Assembly (NCBI GenBank): GCA_937625935.1
Contig: OW569365.1
Coordinates: 62,001-126,000 of the forward strand
Length of the DNA: 64,000 bases
Direction: 5' to 3'
From: Tetramitus jugosus
Lineage: Eukaryota; Heterolobosea; Eutetramitea; Acrasida; Vahlkampfiidae
Shown: one piece after another, positions 8,670-18,208 of the stretch
Numbering within the stretch: the first letter of the stretch is position 1
How the letters are laid out: the number at the start of each line of letters is the position of its first letter
Notes under the pieces: generated by a model
Told to the model about the DNA's origin: nothing
The model's input: only the letters and a program-made list of their open reading frames with translations
Databases searched by the model: none
Position numbers and translations under genes: made by a program

Positions 8670-9930
8670 TTACTTTCCAGTGACAACACCAGCCATCTTG
8701 AGTGCATTGCTACCAAAGTCAAACAATGTCTTAGTGTATGGCAATCTTCGTCTCAAGGTCTTAAATGTCTCACTCAAGTTGTTGCAAGAGGTCTCAATCT
8801 GGCTTTGGAAGTTGCCTTCAGCCTTGCTCAAGATCTTTGCGACATCTTCAGCCAAACTGGCACTAGAAGAAGAAACAGTCTCACCATACTCCTTGGAAGT
8901 GTTCAATTGAACGTTACCATTCTCATAGTAATGAACATTGACCTTCATGGAACCAGAAATCTTGACTTGATTTCCATTGTCCAAATAAGTGGCTCTGTAC
9001 ACGGATCTCCATCTTCCACTCCAAAAGTTCTTCTCATTAAACTTGCTGGCAGTGATACAAATGATGAATTCATCTTGACTCTCCTGAGATGGATAAACAG
9101 TGCTCAATCCACTCAAGTAATGGTCCTTGATGTAGGCATCAACAGCAGATTGAAGAGCTTCTCTGCGTTGCTTGACTTGAGAGCTTTCTTCACTGGTGTT
9201 TGGCTCAACAGAGGTCACAGTGCCCTTGGTGTGATCAACAACAAGAATTTGGTTCTTGTGTGGGTCCAAGTAGTGAGTAGAGTCAATCTCAGAGTACTTG
9301 CACAGAACAACCTTGTAGTCTGCGTTTGGTACCTCAACTGGAATCAATTGTTCGACATTGTAGGTGTGGAACACTTCAAAGGCACCTTGATTGAGAAGCT
9401 CGTCATTGGCGACCAATTCTCTTACATCTATTGTTGTTGTTGTTTATGGTGGTGTTTATGGTGGTGTTGTGTTGTGTTGTGATGGTCATGTCAAAAATGT
9501 GTGTGTGAGAATCAATGTTAGCTTTCATGGTTGATGATCATGTGTAAAAACGGGAAAAAAAAAGCATCATGAATGTCCAATCGTGCAAGTGAGAGTGTAG
9601 GAGGAGGAGGAGAGCTAGAGTCGGATTAGCTTTGATGTGCAGTAGGATCACTGGTGAATGACGGTTGAAAGATCAATCGTAAACATCATTTTTTTGGAGG
9701 GAAAATAGGAGAAATGACAGTAGTAGCTTTTGATGTTGGCGGCACATTTTGTTGTAGTAGAGTCGCTGATTCGGAGTCATGACGGCACGTGTGATTCATT
9801 TTTTCGATGCTGTAGTGCATAACATGAGAGAAATCATACCTGACAAGACATCCTCAAATTCACCAGGAGGGGAGCTCAAGAGGAAGTGGCGAACAATACG
9901 TAAAATATCTTGATCGGACAAGTCAGACAT
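8670..9930 (-). CDS. CAPZA: F-actin-capping protein subunit alpha
   Basis: Capping protein alpha, with its beta partner, binds the barbed ends of actin filaments. Exon 1 is 9930-9840 and encodes MSDLSDQDILRIVRHF followed by the family motif SSPPGEF. Exon 2 is 9427-8670 and contains DVRELVANDELL, the SGRWRSVYRATY core motif, KVNVHYYENGNVQL and the C-terminal amphipathic tail with RRRLP. The product is 282 residues (286 in human). The intron (9839-9428, 412 bp) starts GTATGA and ends TAG; it is the longest in the window and contains only T/G-rich repeats (around 9437-9480). The splice phase (G|AT) restores the expected Asp in ...VLSDVREL, which makes the junction convincing. Confidence 0.95.
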
Positions 9931-10230
9931 GTTTGTGGTTTTTTTGTTTTCGTTGTTTGTTTAGCTGGAAACTTAAATTTTTTTGATGATTTTGCCTCTT
10001 TGTTGTTTGCGAAGCAGTAGGAGAAAGGTTTGCTGGCGGACTATTGAGAATTGTTGTAACCCTAAAGGCTCGTCAACTTCATGTCGAAGCTTTTTTGATT
10101 TGTGATGGAGGGATCGGTCACTCGAAGTGATCCTCGACAACTTGAACTTTACGATTTTAGTGGTGTATTTTTACAGTTGCTGCTGCGATATCTCCTGAAG
10201 TCAGCTACAGTTTTTTTCTCGCGTATGAGA

Positions 10231-11847
10231 TCACAAAGAAGTTATCGGAATATGATCTCTCACTGCATCAATAATTAACACGACAGTGGAGGCACATCCC
10301 ATGACAATCGAGCATATCATGACGAGAACGGCTATAACTTTCTGGAGGATGCTCTCTGTGACCATCAAGTACATGAAAGCTGGGAAAGTATAGACAACTA
10401 GAGTACCAGCTGTAGCTCCCGCGATACCAAATGCTGTTTGTAGATCTGGTACGATAGCTGCCATACCAAACACCAATCCACAAATGATACATGCTTCTGT
10501 TATCCACCTAAACGTTGTTATAGGTCTATTTGGGAAGAACAGGTTCTCCAATGCCTCACGACAAGCAAAATGAAGTAAGGGGAATGAGAAAATGACAACA
10601 AGGACAATTGCAAACTTTGCAACAATGTTCAGCGGGTCATTTGCTGGATAATTGTTCAAAATGTTGTCCACTGTTTCACTCCTAAACCGAGAGTAGCCAA
10701 ACACTCCAATCATCAGATAAAAGCTGAAGCATGCAGCCATACATACCACTGTTAACACTTTCATCAACTTAAAACTACCGAGCTTCTTTGGCAGACCTGG
10801 AACACGCAAAACACGATTCTTCATTGTCGAGTACATGGGAAGCAGTGTAATGTGACTGGCCATAGAGAAGCAAATGATTGGAAACGCAATAAACAGCGAA
10901 TCTATTGACCCGATCATGTGGACCTTTCCTTCACCAAACTCTTTCTTTGCTGACGATATAATGGACCTCACAACGACCACACCAATCACCAATAGAGCAC
11001 AGATGATGGAGTAGAATGAAGTATAGCTGAGGAATTTGATCTTTCTCAGACAACACAGTGGAAATATGATAAAGACCATTGGTATGCCCATCACAAGAGA
11101 CCGATTCGAGAAAATCACAGTGGTTTGACTCTCAAAACCACCTGGTGACTTCCTGAGCAACCAATCCTTCATTTGAAGCTCCAAAAATTGACCAATGAGA
11201 AAGCAGTAACCCACTAGACCACTCAAACAAAAGAAAAACAAGACAGCTTCCATAATGTGTCCCATAAAACGGAATGGAATAGTAGCTTTGGCCAATTCCT
11301 TGTACGAAAACTTTTGAACCTTATCTGCGCAATCCATGAGAATAAACAGTGTGTAGCACGACAGAATAGAGACAATTAGGAGCATGATGGGACCACCAAC
11401 CATTCCTGCTTCATGAAAAGCAAAAGGAAGAGACAATATTCCTGCACCGACCGTCGTATTCATCAAATTAAAGCAAACACTGAGAGAAGTGGACAATTTT
11501 GTCCAAAAACTCATCTTTTCTTCATCAATCGTGGTTGCAGTGTCATCCAACATGGCTTCAGTCGCTTCATCATCAACAACATTTCCATTTCTCTCACTCT
11601 TCAATTGTTGTTGACGATCGTCATTGTCCACCATGTATGAGGAGTAGTCTGTGCCATCTTCTTCGGTTGCTGTCATGTCATCAAATCGTTGATACATGTT
11701 GTTCTTTGATCGGTTACCAATCGAATAATAATATTGTTTTGTTGTTGTTGTTGTTGTTTCAGATGTTTTGTTATTGTTGTTGTAGTTATTTTTGTTTCCA
11801 TTTTCGTTCGCCAACAGAGAAGTCGAGCTACTGTGTTCTGGTTGCAT
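10231..11847 (-). CDS. AAAP/SLC38-type amino-acid transporter
   Basis: A 538-residue polytopic membrane protein of the amino acid/auxin permease superfamily, closest in feel to SLC38 neutral amino-acid transporters. Residues 1-120 are a cytosolic low-complexity tail with Asn and Thr runs. The first membrane helix carries the family signature FNLMNTTVGAGILSLPFAF near residues 128-146. About ten further helices follow, including a long loop after helix 4-5, the SMASHITLLPMYSTMKNR segment, and the late helices ending near the C-terminus. The start ATG at 11847 is supported by the A/C-rich upstream sequence. Substrate and membrane (plasma versus lysosomal) cannot be told from sequence. It is divergent from the RNase H2C gene with 256 bp between starts. 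Confidence 0.9.
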   Translation of the reverse strand: MQPEHSSSTSLLANENGNKNNYNNNNKTSETTTTTTKQYYYSIGNRSKNNMYQRFDDMTATEEDGTDYSSYMVDNDDRQQQLKSERNGNVVDDEATEAMLDDTATTIDEEKMSFWTKLSTSLSVCFNLMNTTVGAGILSLPFAFHEAGMVGGPIMLLIVSILSCYTLFILMDCADKVQKFSYKELAKATIPFRFMGHIMEAVLFFFCLSGLVGYCFLIGQFLELQMKDWLLRKSPGGFESQTTVIFSNRSLVMGIPMVFIIFPLCCLRKIKFLSYTSFYSIICALLVIGVVVVRSIISSAKKEFGEGKVHMIGSIDSLFIAFPIICFSMASHITLLPMYSTMKNRVLRVPGLPKKLGSFKLMKVLTVVCMAACFSFYLMIGVFGYSRFRSETVDNILNNYPANDPLNIVAKFAIVLVVIFSFPLLHFACREALENLFFPNRPITTFRWITEACIICGLVFGMAAIVPDLQTAFGIAGATAGTLVVYTFPAFMYLMVTESILQKVIAVLVMICSIVMGCASTVVLIIDAVRDHIPITSL

Positions 11848-12103
11848 GACTTGAGAGGTTGAATATATAGATACAGTAAGTTAACCAATTCTCTGTGTGA
11901 ACCAGATTGTTTTCAGTGACTTTGTTTCTCTGGAATGTGTGAATAGAGATAATCCTTTGTTTTATCCCAATGCGAGAATTTCCCTTCACACTTTCTGTTT
12001 GGGATAACTCCGCAGTCGTTCAAGTGAGTGCTGGAAGAAACAATTTGGCGCCATTTCAGAAACAAAAAAATCAAACAATTTCGTTGCCATACTTTTTTAA
12101 ATC
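11848..12103. promoter_or_regulatory. Shared divergent promoter region
   Basis: This 256 bp separates the start codons of the amino-acid transporter (minus) and RNase H2C (plus). Both promoters must lie here or in adjacent coding sequence. A TATA-like AATATATAGATA occurs at about 11862-11873 just upstream of the transporter ATG. Assignment as promoter is by position. Confidence 0.4.
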
Positions 12104-12799
12104 ATGGATATCACAAAGGTCACAATCGAAGAGAACACTGTTTCTAGTGTTAGGAACCATCAAGGCACTGAAGTTTGCAGTGTTCACCACCTGCCATGTA
12201 CGATCAATTGGAATGAGTCGGCAGAAATTGAATCATACTTTTACGAAACGGTCCAACCACCTCTTTTGCATCGTCACCGCCATCGTTGCCCAAAAGAAAA
12301 GTCCGAAAAGATCCTTCCAAAAACAAATACGGAGAGTGGGTCAACGACGCAAGAGCATGCATCAGCTATGGAGATTGATGACGAGACCAATGGAACCAAT
12401 GCGGTTGACTTTTCAAGTCAGACAGCGGACAACAAATGGTACACATCTTCTATTAGAGGTAGACCGCTCAAGGGGCGCCAATTAACACTTCCAATAGACT
12501 GCAAAGGAGTAATAATAGGGGAATCAGTGGATTGTGACGGTTGGCAGAGCTTGGAGACATTTGACAGTGTGATGAATTGGGTTCTGGATACGAATCCAGA
12601 GGATCAAGTGGATGGTGTTCCTGGAGCATTATCATGGTTGGAATTGGGCAAGAAGGTATGTGATTTGACGCTGCATTTTGTCCTTGTGTAGTCAAAGAGT
12701 ATTGCGATTGGGGATACCTGATTGAGCTAACACTCGCATCAAATCTTGCAGGTACACAACAACATTTATAACATTGACGATTTTCCTGAGAAGAACTAA
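12104..12799 (+). CDS. RNASEH2C: Ribonuclease H2 subunit C
   Basis: RNase H2 removes ribonucleotides from DNA and RNA from RNA:DNA hybrids; subunit C is a non-catalytic scaffold. Exon 1 is 12104-12655 and exon 2 is 12752-12799, giving 199 residues. The intron (12656-12751, 96 bp) starts GTATGT and ends GCAG. Family marks are the VHHLPC motif near residue 28 (compare LHLLPCE in animals), the SSIRGRPLKGRQLTLP block near residues 110-125 followed by KGVIIGE, and the late FDSVMNWVLDTNP plus GALSWLELGKKV helix region. Without splicing the frame ends after a few unrelated residues, while the second exon continues the C-terminal helix (HNNIYNIDDFPEKN). Sequence similarity in this subunit is always low, so the call rests on motif order. 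Confidence 0.83.
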
Positions 12800-12958
12800 T
12801 TAGTACTGTCGGCTGTGCGTGGCGATGGAACGATCCGATGACTTTTTTGTATCTCGATTCCGTAATTGTTCTTGGACCGTTTATGAACAATTAGCAAGAG
12901 TGATTGTTGGGGGCGAACAGGCACAACATCAGGGTATACTCTTTCGCTGTCTCTTTTT

Positions 12959-14014
12959 ATGTCAAAATCTCTTTCTAAATTAGATTCATTAAATAGTCTC
13001 TCAAACCTCCTCATTCTGAAGCAAGCTGAACAACTAAAAACGAGCCCAACCGCACAACCGCCAGACAACACACACAAGAAGCAAATGAACACTGCTGAAT
13101 ACCTCGAAAGCGAGATATATCCAGACTTTACCCATCGTTTATTAAGACAAGAGCTCCCAGCCGCTCAAGGAGAAATGCCTCTCACTCTTTTCCAACCTAC
13201 TCCACATTTATCCACCCCAAATTGTAATACTATCAATTTTTGTGACTTGACCTGCCAACTGCCACAACATGACGTTTCCCAACCACAGACTCCTCCTCCT
13301 CCCAAGCAGAGGAAATACAAGCACAAGAAAAGCAAACGATTCTACTCCTGGAGGAGAACCAGAGCTCGATTGACGGTTGATTCGGAGCTTCAACAAGGAG
13401 GTTCCCTTTTCGTTCATCACCATTATGAATGTTCGTTCGAAATGGAACAATCAACCATGTGCGACAGCTTTGCCAACGACTCTGAAATGATGAGAGACTC
13501 TAGTGATGCAGAGATTGAGGAGAGTCAGGATACCAAGGACTACTCTCCTAGTAATATCAATTTACCAACAAAACGCTCCTCCCACATTCACTGTCCAACT
13601 CCAAAGAGACTCAGGTTTGAAGTGACCATGACATGCGACGACGACGATGATGACCAAAGGTTCTGTGCAGGTGTAAGCACCAGTAGTGGTAGTAGCCGTG
13701 GCCGTGGTGGTCCATTCCTTGAAGTTGTGATTCAACAAGGCAATTCTTCATTTGTTGACACGACTACATTTTATAGTTCAAGTGCCACTGCAACTACTCC
13801 AGCAGTTGCGATGGCTACAGCAAAGGAAGAACCGAGCTTCTCTGATGATGATGATCAACCATTGTTGGAAGAGGCCACGTGTTCAATGCAAGATACTCCT
13901 GAAGATGTGGATGATTCCAATAACGAAATGTGGAAAAGGTCGTGCCTCGTTTACGGTATGAATCATTCTATGCCTTATTCTTTGTCTGAGTTTGTCAGGT
14001 TGGAATATAAGTGA
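12959..14014 (+). CDS. Hypothetical, largely disordered protein with a basic patch
   Basis: An intronless frame of 351 residues. No family is recognised. The first 30 residues could form a Leu-rich amphipathic helix (LDSLNSLSNLLILKQAEQL). A Pro-rich stretch near residue 112 is followed by KQRKYKHKKSKR, a probable nuclear localisation signal, and a WRRTRAR patch. The rest is acidic and Ser/Thr-rich with Asp runs near residues 225 and 295. This composition suits a nuclear regulatory protein, but that is inference only. It lies 160 bp downstream of RNASEH2C on the same strand. Coding is supported by an ATG, an uninterrupted frame and balanced composition in the first half. Confidence 0.62.
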   Translation: MSKSLSKLDSLNSLSNLLILKQAEQLKTSPTAQPPDNTHKKQMNTAEYLESEIYPDFTHRLLRQELPAAQGEMPLTLFQPTPHLSTPNCNTINFCDLTCQLPQHDVSQPQTPPPPKQRKYKHKKSKRFYSWRRTRARLTVDSELQQGGSLFVHHHYECSFEMEQSTMCDSFANDSEMMRDSSDAEIEESQDTKDYSPSNINLPTKRSSHIHCPTPKRLRFEVTMTCDDDDDDQRFCAGVSTSSGSSRGRGGPFLEVVIQQGNSSFVDTTTFYSSSATATTPAVAMATAKEEPSFSDDDDQPLLEEATCSMQDTPEDVDDSNNEMWKRSCLVYGMNHSMPYSLSEFVRLEYK

Positions 14015-14304
14015 AGAACAAGTGTTCGTTTGTTGTTGACTCTCAATAAAGAAAGACCCCCGAACAAATTTGATACCTACCACCGTAGAGCGAATGGAGG
14101 AGAAATATTCATTCCTGTTGTTCCTCCACCCGTTGTATCTTTTAGATTTTTGTATTCACTTCCTATTTGAGATATGCGCATGTGCGCACGTGTTCTTTTC
14201 TAAAAATGCACCGACTTCAAGTTCACACCGAACCCAAAAAAATATTCTTTTCACCACGTAATCTTGACAACAAGAAAACACAAAACAATAAACAACAAGA
14301 ACAA

Positions 14305-15975
14305 ATGACAGAGCAGCACGACAGCACGACGACATCTGAAAGTCTTTTTCCAGTGATTACACACATTGATCAATTCCGACGCGTACTCAATCATTTTCGA
14401 ACCGTGTTCAAACAGCAGAAAAAACCGTTTCCCTACGTTGAGAAATGTTTGTTGCCGCACAAGAGATATTCCATCTTTAACTACACATTCATGACAGTTG
14501 ATACCTTTCCCGAAATCATTCCCCATGTGACCACTGCGGAGGAAGCGGAATTTATCAAAATTGTCCGCGAGATGCGCGGTGTTTGTTTTGACTTGGTGAC
14601 CGGTGTTTGCGTGAGCCGTGGACTCCAAAAATTTTTCAATGTCGATGAGCGCGAGTCGACAAAGCGCGAAAAAATTGATTTGAACAAGGGTCATGTGGTG
14701 CTTGAAAAGGCGGATGGCACGATGGTGTGCGCAATGTTTGCCTATTTGGATGATGAGGAGCCGACAAAGGGACTTAAACATATTCGATTTCGTTCAAAGA
14801 TGGGATGGGATACGGATGTGAGCAAGGATCATGTCGAGCCGTTTATCTACGGTTCAAAAATGGGTCAAAAACAGTGTTATCCAGTGTATTATCAGAGTGA
14901 TTTGCACAGGGTGGACACGATTCAAGTGCACAGTGAGGGCAGTTTGGATGATGCGATCGATTGCTCTCGCTCCAATTATCTGCAATTCTGTTTCAAGTGG
15001 CTCAAGAGAAACTATTCACCGATATTTGAGTTTGTTGGTCCTAGCAATTGTATCGTGTTGGCATACAGTGAGCCAAAGCTCATTCTTTTGGCGTTGAGGC
15101 ACAATGTGGATGGACACTATATACCGTATGAAGAAATGAGAATGGATGCTCAGCAGCACGGTGTGGCAGTTGCGGAGGCCTACAGGGTCGAGCCACTAGA
15201 GGTTGATACTGAACAGAAGAGTGATGTGAGTGATGGAGACGACGGTAATGCTGTGAATGAAGAGAAGCTTCAGTCGAGAATGGACAAGCTCATGACTCGT
15301 ATCAAGAGTATGGAGGGATTGGAAGGATTTGTGTTGCGGTTCGACGATGGAACAATGCACAAGATTAAGAGCAATTGGTATCATGAGTTGCATAGAACCA
15401 AGTGCTCTCAGAGAGCAAAGGTGGGCATGAACAGGACAGAGTGCGATATTTGGAGGGCGATTTTGTCCAATGAGCTCGACGATATCATTGCTGAGGTGAA
15501 ATTTCAGGAGACTAAAGACGATTTGAACCATTTGAACGATCGGGTTATAAAGTGTGTTGCTGCTGTGACTGAGCACTTTGTTCGAGTAGTGGATGAGTCT
15601 CGTGTACAATATCCTGACCGGAAGGATTACTTTAGAGTTTTCTTGCCACAATATCAGTCGGTGGTTGTTACGAAGCGAGCCACGGACGGCATAGAGAAGA
15701 GCTTAATTAAAGCACTTTATGAACTCAGGGAAGAGTGTGCAGTGAAGGACTGTGAGGAAGAGCAGGCTGATACATCGTTTGTGCTGCGTGAGGAAGAAAT
15801 GAAGGCTGTCATTGATGTAATCAAGCAAAAGTTAACTGGAAAGAATATTCCTGTTGGTGTTCGAACTCTACTGGAGAAGATTGGTGGTGAGAAACTCATG
15901 TACGCAGAGACTGCTTATTTAAGTCAACAACAAAAAATGCAGCGGAAGACCCATGGAATCGAAGTTGCGAATTGA
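14305..15975 (+). CDS. T4 RNA ligase 1 (Rnl1)-type ATP-dependent RNA ligase
   Basis: The protein (556 residues from ATG 14305) has the nucleotidyltransferase motifs of phage T4 Rnl1 in order. Motif I is EKADGTMV with Lys135 as the expected AMP-accepting residue; an upstream MRGVCFD block (90-96) and FFNVDE (110-115) match the N-terminal domain. Motif III is FEFVGPSNCIVLAY (241-254), motif IV is EGLEGFVLRF (337-346) and motif V is HKIKSNWY (352-359), followed by LHRTK. The rest (360-556) is a C-terminal domain where Rnl1 has its own helical domain. An in-frame ATG at 14206 would add 33 residues; 14305 is preferred because it follows an A/C-rich leader. Similarity covers both motif spacing and flanking residues, so it is closer to T4 Rnl1 than to Rnl2 or editing ligases. 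Cellular role is unknown; RNA repair or tRNA processing are possibilities. Confidence 0.88.
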   Translation: MTEQHDSTTTSESLFPVITHIDQFRRVLNHFRTVFKQQKKPFPYVEKCLLPHKRYSIFNYTFMTVDTFPEIIPHVTTAEEAEFIKIVREMRGVCFDLVTGVCVSRGLQKFFNVDERESTKREKIDLNKGHVVLEKADGTMVCAMFAYLDDEEPTKGLKHIRFRSKMGWDTDVSKDHVEPFIYGSKMGQKQCYPVYYQSDLHRVDTIQVHSEGSLDDAIDCSRSNYLQFCFKWLKRNYSPIFEFVGPSNCIVLAYSEPKLILLALRHNVDGHYIPYEEMRMDAQQHGVAVAEAYRVEPLEVDTEQKSDVSDGDDGNAVNEEKLQSRMDKLMTRIKSMEGLEGFVLRFDDGTMHKIKSNWYHELHRTKCSQRAKVGMNRTECDIWRAILSNELDDIIAEVKFQETKDDLNHLNDRVIKCVAAVTEHFVRVVDESRVQYPDRKDYFRVFLPQYQSVVVTKRATDGIEKSLIKALYELREECAVKDCEEEQADTSFVLREEEMKAVIDVIKQKLTGKNIPVGVRTLLEKIGGEKLMYAETAYLSQQQKMQRKTHGIEVAN

Positions 15976-16934
15976 GACGCAGAATATCTTGCACAAACCA
16001 ACAAGTAAAGCTTAGTCTCAGTTCTATCAATTTCACAACTTTCGGATTCAATCGACCGTCATTGTTAACGAAAACTTGTCAATGGTAGCTGGCTCATTGA
16101 TGAAGGATGGGTTCACACATCCAAAATTTTAAGGAGTTTGAATTGTTCCAGTGCATTCTTCTTCAATACTTTCTTTTTAAAACTCTCATGTCCGCGTCGT
16201 TGAAAACCATTCGCAGCCTGCTTCTTTGTGCTAATCAACCCTTCCTGTGTTGATTATAGAAGTTCAATTGATTCGATCCTTTTCTCAGGATGCATACACT
16301 GCCTTTTAAGTGCCCTGGGACGAATAGGTTGACAAATCCTGTGTATTGGCCCAATGCAAGAGATAAGGTTTTTGTTTTTTATGTTGTTATTGTTTTGGCA
16401 AGGTTTTTGAGTCGACGAAACAATACCAACAATACGTAGTGCACGGCTGTGCGGATGACAATTGATATTTGATCTCTTTATCAGATATGACTGTTGTGGA
16501 AACTTCTAAGCTGAAGCATAGCTCGGTTCAGACAGTGATCGCAAGTATGATCACAAGAGACCAACACTCTATTCAATTCAAAAAGAGCACTGCCAAGATT
16601 TGGTAAATGACGATCCAATCAATGATCCTGTGCACTGGTATTCAACATGCATGTTCTTTGTAGCTTGTTTGACTTCCTGTTTCGGGACAAAGGCTGAATG
16701 TTGGCCCACTCGCAAAGTTAGTAAAGCTCTGTCAAGGTATGTTCATCTGCATCTTCTCTACGAAGCTTGTCATTGCAATAGAGCGAAGTAGGAGTTTTCT
16801 TTACAATTTGAGAAGAGATGTAACGACAACGAGATATCCCTCCTCGGTAAACCGAATTCTTATCGTAAATGTCTGTTAGCGAAGAAAGCTTATTCTCACT
16901 TTCAAAAGAACAATTCAACCATCGATAATTAAAT
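15976..16934. other. Gene-free interval of about 960 bp
   Basis: No supported reading frame: the longest one (63 codons at 16600-16791) lacks an ATG start. Two short imperfect hairpins are visible, one with arms AATCAAC and GTTGATT at about 16233-16256 and one with arms ATCCT and AGGAT nearby. I find no tRNA B-box or other RNA gene signature. It follows the stop of the RNA ligase and precedes the coiled-coil gene. Confidence 0.5.
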
Positions 16935-17828
16935 ATGAACAACACGTGCAACTCAAACATGGATATCGAGACTATCCATGAGAAATGTTTCAAAGGAGGA
17001 TGTCAGTACCAGGTCATCAAAAAAGTATCGGAAGATTCCTTTGCCCGTCGCTCCCAGCTAGAAAAAATGCTGAACGAAAGTGTACATCACCTCTCTGAGG
17101 TACTCTTGGAAAGTGAAAAGCAAAGAACCCACCTAGATGAAAATCAACGCTCTATGGAAGAGAAGCTCCAAAGATCTATGGAGGAGACTCAAGAACTGAA
17201 GAAAATTGCTTCGACCTTGGTAGAAGGGAACCAAGTCTTGACAAAGGAGAACCGAGTCTTGAGAGAGGATAACCGAGTCTTGACAAAGAAGACCCAAGTT
17301 TTGATAGAGGCTAACCGAGTCTTGACAAAGGAGACTCAAGAACTGAAGAAAGTTGTTTCTACCTTGGTAGAAGAGAACCAAGTCTTGACAAAGAAGACCC
17401 AAGTTTTGATAGAGGATAACCGAGTCTTGAGAGAGGAGAACCAAGTTATGAAAGGTAAACTCCAACTGGTACAAGAGGATTTAGCTCAAGTCCGCCTTGA
17501 ATTGAAGAGTATGAAATGGGCAACTAGTTTGGAGAAGCTCGTGCTTTTTGTCTATGAAGTATTTGCACATGGAAAGGGTAACAAAACAAGAAATGAAATT
17601 GCCCATCTTGACCAAGCCAAGGGACGTTACTTCATGATGAGTGAAGAGAAAAGGCTTAAATTCCTCAAGAAAGTTAGGGAGTTCTTGGAAACAGAAGTAA
17701 TGCCAAAGGTCGTCGCTGAAGTCTTGCTCGTGGACGACTTGTTTAATATTGACATCGATGTTCTCAAGAACTATATTGACACTGCCATTGATGAGATGTC
17801 CGAGAAGAAGGAAGAGAGTGAAGAATAA
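16935..17828 (+). CDS. Coiled-coil protein with tandem heptad repeats
   Basis: A 297-residue protein, intronless. Residues 1-50 contain a Cys pair (CFKGGC). Residues about 55-190 are a long coiled coil. From residue 83 to 172 it is built of seven-residue units of the form N-R-V-L-T/R-K/E-E/D, with variants TQVLIE and TQELKK, so hydrophobic residues fall on a and d positions in every unit. Residues 195-297 are a separate helical domain (LVLFVYEVFAHGKGNKTRNEIAH ... EFLETEVMPKVVAEVLLVDDLFNID) ending in a Glu/Lys-rich tail. The DNA below the repeats is itself a 21-bp tandem array, so the coil grew by recent duplication. Function unknown; a structural or scaffolding role is inferred. Confidence 0.75.
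   Translation: MNNTCNSNMDIETIHEKCFKGGCQYQVIKKVSEDSFARRSQLEKMLNESVHHLSEVLLESEKQRTHLDENQRSMEEKLQRSMEETQELKKIASTLVEGNQVLTKENRVLREDNRVLTKKTQVLIEANRVLTKETQELKKVVSTLVEENQVLTKKTQVLIEDNRVLREENQVMKGKLQLVQEDLAQVRLELKSMKWATSLEKLVLFVYEVFAHGKGNKTRNEIAHLDQAKGRYFMMSEEKRLKFLKKVREFLETEVMPKVVAEVLLVDDLFNIDIDVLKNYIDTAIDEMSEKKEESEE
17182..17451 (+). repeat. 21-bp tandem array encoding heptads
   Basis: About thirteen 21-bp units related to AACCGAGTCTTGACAAAGGAG lie head to tail inside the coiled-coil gene. A larger block beginning GAGACTCAAGAACTGAAG occurs twice, 147 bp (seven units) apart, at about 17185 and 17332. The strong DNA identity between units points to duplication or slippage in register with the coil. 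Confidence 0.85.
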
Positions 17829-17872
17829 ACATGTGATTGATCATTCACGGACCCCAACACAATTTAAAGTGT

Positions 17873-18049
17873 TTAACGCCTCAGAGGGCTTGATGACTTG
17901 AGCACCAACCCTTTGATTTCTGTCTCTGTTGTTACTGCAATTAGTGGTTGCGCACTGATTGTAGTGGCGACGAAAGCCAGCATTGCCATTCCAATCATCA
18001 CATCTCTTCCAGTGGCTCGAGCCCGAAGGTCGTCCATGACATTCCGCAT
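17873..18049 (-). CDS. Possible small membrane protein (58 residues)
   Basis: A short minus-strand frame from ATG 18049. It reads MRNVMDDLRARATGRDVMIGM, then a single hydrophobic segment (about residues 17-40) and a polar tail. The frame is open further upstream into basic sequence (RRKNKRSVARRRKQ) but without an ATG, so an unseen 5' exon is possible. It resembles small mitochondrial inner-membrane proteins in layout only. On the opposite strand an equally long frame also has no ATG. It may be noise. Confidence 0.27.
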   Translation of the reverse strand: MRNVMDDLRARATGRDVMIGMAMLAFVATTISAQPLIAVTTETEIKGLVLKSSSPLRR

Positions 18050-18208
18050 TGTTTGCTTTCTTCTTCTTGCCACGCTCCTCTTGTTTTTTCTTCTTGTTGT
18101 CCTAATGAATCCCACAAGCTTGTGTCTAACTATATAACAGATGCTTGGATGCCATCCGTTCTGATGGAATCGATTCGAAAAGTTTTTGTGTGCCCCAAAA
18201 TGATTTAA

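Noticed and set aside
9437..9480. GGTGGTGTT repeats as a separate gene or mobile element
   Set aside because: They lie inside the CapZ alpha intron and lack terminal repeats or coding capacity.
16600..16791. Plus-strand frame of 63 codons with several Cys
   Set aside because: Begins with TTG, not ATG, and shows no signal peptide or family motif.
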